From positions 186,001-250,000 of the forward strand of contig JAGPYM010000011.1 in NCBI GenBank assembly GCA_020736575.1: a DNA stretch of 64,000 bases, given 5' to 3'. Position 1 is the stretch's first letter, and each line of letters begins with the position of its first letter. The DNA is from Thelonectria olida (lineage: Eukaryota; Ascomycota; Sordariomycetes; Hypocreales; Nectriaceae). The translations under genes were made by a program, and so were the position numbers. A model generated the notes under the pieces. It did not search any database and was not told the DNA's origin. It saw nothing but the letters and a program-made list of their open reading frames with translations. This document shows positions 58,433 to 64,000 of this stretch, in pieces.

Positions 58433-59897
58433 ATGCTCAGCGCCGCTCTCCGAAGGCGGGCTCTCGCCCCTACCACAGCTGCGCTGCGAACCGGTTTCAC
58501 GGCGCATGTGGTACGATACTATGCCTCTTTCCCTAGCCACCAGGTCGTCAAGATGCCCGCCCTGTCGCCCACCATGACGGCTGGCAACATTGGCAGCTGG
58601 CAGAAGAAGCCCGGTGACAGCATCGCCGCTGGTGACGTTCTAGTAGAGATTGAGACCGACAAGGCTCAGATGGACTTTGAGTTCCAGGAGGAGGGTGTTA
58701 TTGCCAAGCTCTTGAAGGAGTCTGGTTCGAAGGATGTTCCTGTTGGCACTGTAAGTGGCCCGATCTGTCCAAATCGCACCCGAGCATATAGCTTCGACAA
58801 AGACCTGCCTGCATCCTCCCGTTTCCCTAGCTGACGTTTCAACTCTTCAGCCTATTGCCGTGCTAGTCGAGGAAGGTGCCGACATCGCCGCCTTCGAGAA
58901 GTTCACCGTCGAGGACGCTGGTGGTGACGCCGCCCCTGCCGCTCCCAAGTCGGATGAAAAGTCCGAACCCGCCGCCGAGGCCCCCTCTAAGCCTGCCGCT
59001 GAGCCCGAGCAATACACTTCTTCCCAAGGCCGCCTCGAGACTGCTCTCGACCGTGAGCCCAACATTTCCGCCGCTGCCCAGCGCCTGGCCCGTGAGAAGG
59101 GTGTCAGCATTGAGGGTCTCAAGGGCACCGGCAAGGATGGCAAGATCACCGAGGAGGATGTCAAGAAGGCCGTCAGTGCTCCCGCCGCCGCCGCCCCCGG
59201 TGCCGCTTACGAGGATATCCCCATCTCTGGCATGCGCAAGGTCATCGCCAACCGCCTGCTCGAGTCTACCCAGACCAACCCCCACTTCTACGTTACCAGC
59301 TCCATCTCTGTCAGCAAGCTCCTTAAGCTCCGCCAGGCCCTGAACAGCTCTGCCGACGGCAAGTACAAGCTGTCTGTCAACGACTTCCTCATCAAGGCTA
59401 TCGCGGTCGCCAGCCGCAAGGTTCCCCAAGTCAACTCCAGCTGGCGCGAGGGCAACATCCGCCAGTTCAACTCGGTCGATGTCTCCGTCGCCGTGTCAAC
59501 CCCTACTGGCCTCATCACCCCCATTGTCACCGGCGTTGAGGGTCTTGGCCTCGAGTCCATCTCCAGCAAGGTCAAGGAGCTCGCCAAGAAGGCCCGCGAC
59601 AACAAGCTTAAGCCCGAGGAGTACCAGGGTGGTACCATCTCCATCTCCAACATGGGCATGAACGCCGCCGTTGAGCACTTCACCGCCGTCATCAACCCTC
59701 CCCAGGCTGCTATCCTCGCCGTTGGCACCACCAAGAAGGTGGCTGTCCCGGCTGACAACGAGACTGGCATTGAGTTTGACGACCAGATCACTGTGACTGC
59801 CAGCTTCGACCACAAGGTTGTTGACGGCGCTGTTGGTGGTGAATGGATCCGTGAGCTTAAGAAGGTTATTGAGAACCCTCTTGAGCTTCTCCTCTAA
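58433..59897 (+). CDS. LAT1: Dihydrolipoamide acetyltransferase, pyruvate dehydrogenase E2
   Basis: Two exons (58433..58750, 58851..59897) with a 100-nt intron give 454 residues. The N-terminus [22 protein letters not shown] is an Arg/Ala-rich amphipathic mitochondrial presequence. One lipoyl domain follows, with the lipoylated Lys in [11 protein letters not shown] (K77). Next are an Ala/Pro linker, the peripheral subunit-binding domain (about 175-210, [23 protein letters not shown]) and the catalytic domain from about 220. The active-site motif is H427-K-V-V-D431-G in [10 protein letters not shown], the acyltransferase H-x3-D-G. It transfers acetyl groups to CoA in the mitochondrial pyruvate dehydrogenase complex and forms its core. 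Length and single lipoyl domain match yeast Lat1. Confidence 0.97.
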
Positions 59898-60453
59898 GTT
59901 GAACGCATTTGACGGCCATGGTCGTGCCCTATCCGCAGTATCCCGCTCCAACGAACTGCAGGAGGGCAAAATCCTAAAGAATAATTACGATATCGAAGTG
60001 CTCCTCCTTTGAGTTATCGTGTTCGTTTTACGTAAATAGATAGGGTCTTAATGATTGTTAGGAAGGTCGAATTGGTAGTACTGTATTCTCTCTCTCACCC
60101 ACAACCGCGGCGGTGTTTCTGGGGAGTCACATCTCCGTCACGAACCGATTCTAGCCATTCCTAAACCCGAAAAGCCTCCGCAATCGGCCTTGACATTCAC
60201 AAGAGACGGACGTATATCAAGCGAGGGGACTGCACTTGTATGACACAGAAGGAGGAGGAGAAGGAGTTGGCCAACTATCTTCCATGTACTATACCATATC
60301 TTTGAAGAGTTGTCAATTGAAGAGAAAGCATCGTCGCGAGCCATACCAAACCAGCCGAGAACAGTCTTGGCAACATCTCGACTTGAACACCAAACCCTAC
60401 CCCATTCACACTTCGAGCAAAAAGTAGACATCTGTTCTTATAACAGATTCAAA
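59898..60453. other. Intergenic region LAT1 / small protein
   Basis: 556 bp; holds the LAT1 3' UTR and the presumed promoter of the small gene. The plus-strand frame before 60454 is open to 60310, but 60454 is the ATG where homology-like sequence begins. Confidence 0.5.
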
Positions 60454-60807
60454 ATGAGCATCTACGACGGCAAAACATTCCGCTCAGCCTCCAACACGGC
60501 CAACGGCGAAGTCGGATCGGAGACCCTCTTTCATTATCACCAAGACGGCAACATTGTATGGGCCGAGTACTCAGGCGGGTCAATTGTCCGGGGCACGCTG
60601 ATTGCGGTCGTGACGGGGGAGGATAACAGCCTGGACATGCGATATCATCATGTCAACGTGGAGGGCGAGTTGATGACTGGACGGTGCAAGTCGCGGCCAG
60701 AGGTTTTGGAGGATGGGCGGTTGAGGATGCATGAGACGTGGAAGTGGACGAGTGGAGATGAATCAGAGGGGGAGTCGATTATTGAGCAGGTTAAGAAGGA
60801 GGAGTGA
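60454..60807 (+). CDS. Small conserved protein, bacterial-type family
   Basis: Intronless, 117 residues from ATG 60454. A compact, strand-rich sequence: YDGKTFRSASNTANGEVGSE, TLFHYHQDGNIVWAEYSGG, IVRGTLIAVV, DMRYHHVNVEGELMTGRCKS, RLRMHETWKWTSGDESEGES. I recall the same pattern (SNTxNGEV, FHYHQ, VWAEYSGG, YxHVNxxGxxxTG) from short bacterial proteins that databases often label n-acetylglutamate synthase without good reason. The length matches those. No signal or membrane segment. The tail IIEQVKKEE is charged. True function is unknown. Absence of introns and family distribution make a bacterial origin possible. Confidence 0.8.
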   Translation: MSIYDGKTFRSASNTANGEVGSETLFHYHQDGNIVWAEYSGGSIVRGTLIAVVTGEDNSLDMRYHHVNVEGELMTGRCKSRPEVLEDGRLRMHETWKWTSGDESEGESIIEQVKKEE

Positions 60808-61109
60808 ATGGGAATTGGGAGCTTCATCTGTATAATTCGAAGACTGATGTGTGGTGAGGCAGTTGACATCGCTTTCTCATCGTGTTCTCTATGTAGGGTA
60901 ATACCATTTACAAGTCCCTCTATCAACGATTCACCCCGAGTTGGAATTCGGCTTTCTCTTTAGAATGTCTTTTTTAACTACCTGAATGGAGATTCATATG
61001 GTGTACAAAATCGATACTTTTCCGAAGCCCTAATAGGGTTACTCTCTTGGCACCTCTCTTTCATCTCTCACCTGGCCCTCCTCCTCGAGGCCGAGCTGTC
61101 TCTGTCTCC
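60808..61109. other. Convergent interval to the MFS gene
   Basis: 302 bp of 3' sequence from the small gene and the MFS gene. Nothing else seen. Confidence 0.5.
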
Positions 61110-62482
61110 CTATGTCTTCCCAAACAAGCCCTGAGGAGACTGTGACTTGGCAACAGCACCCAACACGGCACCGAATAGTGTCATGGCACCTCCAAAGTAC
61201 GTCACCTCCTCGAATCCATGATACTTGTCAATCATCGCACCGCTCACAGGCGGTCCCACGAGGGCCGAAAACGAAGCCAACGCCATGCCCACGCCCATGT
61301 ACGTCCCAATGTTCTTGGGATCATCAGTGCACAGAGTAATAGCCACTGACCCGCCAGAGATGATGGCGCCGGAGGAGAAGCCAAACAAAGCCGCAATGAC
61401 AATGATGCTCGCGTTGGTCTCCGCCTTGGGCCAGCAGAAGATGATGATTGATGTAGAGACTGCGGCGCCGACGAGGGTGTTGATGCGGCCGAACTTGTCG
61501 CCCAGGACGCCCGGGATCACGCGGCCGAAGATGGAGGCCCCGTTGATGACGGCGACGAGATAGCTCGCCAAGCTCTCGCTCATGCCCTTTGTGATGGCGT
61601 AGGCCGGGAGCAGGAACAACGGCACGAACATGCCAATCATGGCGAAGAACACGGTGATGATGAGCAGGACATACATGGGCTGGCGGAACGAAGACCACAA
61701 GAAGAAGCGTGTCTTTCTCGGCGGCAGACGAGAGCGAATACAGGTGGCCGAGAAGGCTAGAATGGGCAGCATGATGAAGGCCGTGATTCGGACCGACCAG
61801 CCGAAGCCGAGATCCGTCTTGTTGAGCAGGTTGGACAGCAGGATGGGGAAGACGACGGCGCCGAGCGAGGAGCCGGCAATGGCCATGCCCATGGCAGCGC
61901 CGCGGTTGGCGTTGAACCATTGCGGCACGGCGGCGAGGGCTGGGAACATGACGAGGCCGTTGGCGAGGCCGGTGAGGACGCCTTGGGCGAGCATGAATTG
62001 CCAGTAGGACTTGCAGATGCTCGTCATCATGATGGCAAAGACATACAAGACGGCAGCAGGACGGATGAGCTACCATGGGTTTCTCATTAGCTTCAGTCGT
62101 GACATGCACGAACGGGGTTGGAAGGAGAACTGCATACCCATGCGCCGAATCGATCAAATAAAGGCCCTCCAACGGCACCGGTTGCAAAGATGAGAAACGC
62201 CTGGACGGAGCCTATCCACGCAATGTCGTCGGCGCTCCGTTCGGGCATCTGGTTGAACATGTAGTAGGCTTGGAAGATGCCAAAGACGTTTGTGTAGCCG
62301 AGGGTGCAGAAGAAGGCACCGGCGGCACCGGCGGCGACGAGCCATGCTCTGAGACCTCCATCAGGGAAGTCGACCTGGTCTTGAGGCTCGTCTTTTTGGC
62401 CTTCACTGCTATCGTGAAGGGCATGGTCGTTGGGACGAGCCTCGAGGTCGTGAGCCTTTTCGGTTTCTGAGGATGATGACAT
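61110..62482 (-). CDS. MFS transporter, monocarboxylate porter (MCT)-like
   Basis: Two exons (62482..62138, 62069..61110) with a 68-nt intron give 434 residues. The charged cytosolic N-terminus (MSSSSETEKAHDLEAR) is followed by PDGGLRAWLVAAGAAGAFF, the D-G-G-x-R/G-A-W start typical of fungal MCT-type MFS proteins. About twelve hydrophobic helices follow. GPLFDRFGAW sits at the loop 2-3 position, and PQWFNANRGAAMGMAIAGSSLGAVVFP is the conserved helix 4-5 segment (W-F-x-x-R-G-x-A-x-G). The substrate is unknown (monocarboxylates, riboflavin or others in the family). It is divergent from the Zn2Cys6 regulator with a 643-bp shared upstream region. Confidence 0.92.
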
Positions 62483-63125
62483 GGCGGGCTAATTGAGAAG
62501 TGGCTTGATTGCTATGGGTGCCGGATTGATGCCAACTGAAGCGTACCGGTCATGGTGAATCCGTATCCTCTTTGACGAGGACATGACTCTTATATCGAGT
62601 CTTCATTGGGGGTGAGTCTCGAGTCTGCTGTCGGCATTTCCGTATCCATCCATTTCAATTTCGGCATTATGCAGCCCTATGCTTAACCACATGGGACGGT
62701 AGTCTTGAATGGTTTGGAAAGAATGAAGGATGATTTACCCCGAAAGCCCCTTCACGGTTTGGACTCGTGCCAAAGCTGCCGTCGTGTAAGTGAAGCCCAC
62801 GCATGTCGGTGAATTGCAGCTAGCTGGCCAATCAGAGGCTACACTGCAGCCGGTGATTTGAATTCACCGGCCCGAGCGATGGACCGAAGCATCGTCGCCG
62901 ACTCCTTCGTTCGCTCTTTAGGCAATTGATTGATACGACGGTTACGGCGTCGGCATTTAACAAACAGAAAACGCATTGCCCGTTCGCTGAATTTCCTCCT
63001 GTCCCTCTCTCGTGATCGTTTTGCTGCGGCGTTTCTCATGTTGTGCGCGAGTTGTGGTTGAATGCCCGAGACTCCTCCCTCCCTCCCACATCACCACGAC
63101 ATCGTCCCACACGCCACAGCCATCC
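62483..63125. promoter_or_regulatory. Divergent promoter MFS transporter / Zn2Cys6 factor
   Basis: 643 bp between divergent starts; the shared location suggests coordinated or autoregulated control. No coding region seen. Confidence 0.5.
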
Positions 63126-64000
63126 ATGTCTCCTCGTCCGTCCCCACCCTTGCAGCTCAACCATCCGAGCTGGCTGCTCGATGACACGGAGCTTCAAGAC
63201 CAGGGCCAAGACGGGGGCCAAGAAGACCCGGCGGCCGATACCTCAGACGTGGTGCTCGAGTCGGAGCCGTCGTCTTCGGGGCCGGTGGAACACGCTCCCC
63301 AACTAACACAGCAACTGGCCACTCCAAGAGAGAAGAAACGCCGTCGTCCTGCGCTGTCATGCGAGCAGTGCCGTCGTCGCAAAATCCGCTGCGACCGCGG
63401 CCTCCCCTGCATCAACTGCATCAAGTCCAAGATCTCGCCCTGTACATATGCACCAACTCACATCCCTGCATCCAGGATAAAGAAGGGTGCCTTCACTCAT
63501 AGCCATGGTCATGATGCTGCCGCTTCACAGTCGTCCATAGTTCCAGCACGGTCTGCCCCCGTGTTTGAAAACTCGAGGAAAGACACCTCGTCAGACATCA
63601 TCCCTCCTCCAAAGGCTCACGTATCAAGTGTGCCCAGCTCTACGGTCGGCTCGACGTCCGAGGCGTCCACTGTTGATGCCCTCGCCGCAAGGGTTCGAGA
63701 GCTTGAGCAGAAACTTGCAGACTCTTTTCATATTGGACCGAAGCCAAATGATAAACTCATAGAGGAAAATCATCACGAGGACGAGGGCAACGCCCCCATG
63801 AAAGGGACCATCTCCAAGACTCGCTTCTTCGGTCAGAGTCACTGGATGAACGGCGCCGACATGGTAACATCTCACCCTACACGACCTACAAATCTTGATT
63901 CTGACACTTCTCCTAGTTCCCAAACATCCTCGGTGTGCTCAGACAAGCCGAGGCCAAAAAGATTGGCCCGCACTTCATCTTTATCAAGTGCAAGGCTCTC
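63126..64000 (+). CDS. Zn2Cys6 (GAL4-type) transcription factor, 3' end beyond window
   Basis: Exon 1 is 63126..63863, then a 53-nt intron (63864..63916; GTAACA donor, CTAG acceptor) and an exon from 63917 that is open to the window end; 274 residues are visible. The zinc cluster is C-x2-C-x6-C-x5-C-x2-C-x7-C: LSCEQCRRRKIRCDRGLPCINC followed by IKSKISPC, at about residues 82-110, preceded by a basic KKRRR. A short coiled-coil-like segment follows (VDALAARVRELEQKLAD), and the SKTRFFGQSHWMNGADM then FPNILGVLRQAEAKK sequence is typical of the region leading into the fungal-specific middle homology domain. The intron is required because its read-through would break this block. Divergent to the MFS gene. 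Confidence 0.88.
   Translation, partial: MSPRPSPPLQLNHPSWLLDDTELQDQGQDGGQEDPAADTSDVVLESEPSSSGPVEHAPQLTQQLATPREKKRRRPALSCEQCRRRKIRCDRGLPCINCIKSKISPCTYAPTHIPASRIKKGAFTHSHGHDAAASQSSIVPARSAPVFENSRKDTSSDIIPPPKAHVSSVPSSTVGSTSEASTVDALAARVRELEQKLADSFHIGPKPNDKLIEENHHEDEGNAPMKGTISKTRFFGQSHWMNGADMVTSHPTRPTNLDSDTSPSSQTSSVCSDKPRPKRLARTSSLSSARL

Overview
The window is nuclear DNA from a filamentous ascomycete (Pezizomycotina, most likely a sordariomycete and perhaps Hypocreales). The evidence is the intron style (mostly 50-100 nt, GTAAGT-like donors, GCTAAC-like branch points, CAG/TAG acceptors), CT-rich leaders, and fungus-specific genes: a division 1 chitin synthase, the IPC synthase subunit Kei1, a HET-domain protein, a NACHT/ankyrin STAND relic, a fungal rhodopsin-domain protein and a Zn2Cys6 regulator. 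The taxonomic placement is inference from content; no search was run.

Layout. 1-15 kb is core housekeeping: NOP53 (ribosome biogenesis, minus strand, last residues cut by the window edge), YPT6/RAB6 GTPase, ribose-5-phosphate isomerase, KEI1, and the large sulfite reductase beta subunit MET5. An intron-containing tRNA-Glu(CUC) lies downstream of MET5. A 1188-residue chitin synthase follows at 15.7-19.3 kb. 20-44 kb is gene-poor and accessory. It holds an unrecognised Cys/His-rich protein built of tandem putative zinc modules, a decayed sugar-transporter relic, an acyl-protein-thioesterase-like hydrolase, a rhodopsin-domain membrane protein, a HET-domain protein next to an AT-rich island, a class I methyltransferase, an M50B-like membrane protease, an unknown 246-residue protein, a multiply broken NACHT-ankyrin gene, an APH-fold protein lacking normal catalytic residues, a short-chain dehydrogenase and a 99-residue hypothetical protein. 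44.7-60 kb returns to dense core genes: FIP1 (mRNA 3' end), NUP49 (nuclear pore), RPC31 (Pol III), HSM3/PSMD5 (proteasome assembly), SEC7 (Golgi Arf-GEF) and LAT1 (pyruvate dehydrogenase E2). 60.4-64 kb has a small protein resembling a bacterial family, an MCT-like MFS transporter, and a divergent Zn2Cys6 transcription factor that runs off the window end.

Genes are mostly independent, but some relationships are visible. YPT6 and SEC7 both act in Golgi traffic and KEI1 in Golgi sphingolipid synthesis. FIP1/NUP49 and RPC31/HSM3 are compact divergent pairs of essential-type genes. The Zn2Cys6 factor and the MFS transporter share a 643-bp divergent promoter and may be a regulator-target pair. The HET gene and the dead NACHT gene in the accessory block fit the rapid turnover of fungal self/non-self recognition genes.

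Exon coordinates come from reading frames and splice-site consensus, with phase checked at each junction. Three coding frames stay open upstream only through non-ATG codons (HET, APH-like, thioesterase-like), and I used the first ATG. SEC7 also uses the first ATG, with a caveat.
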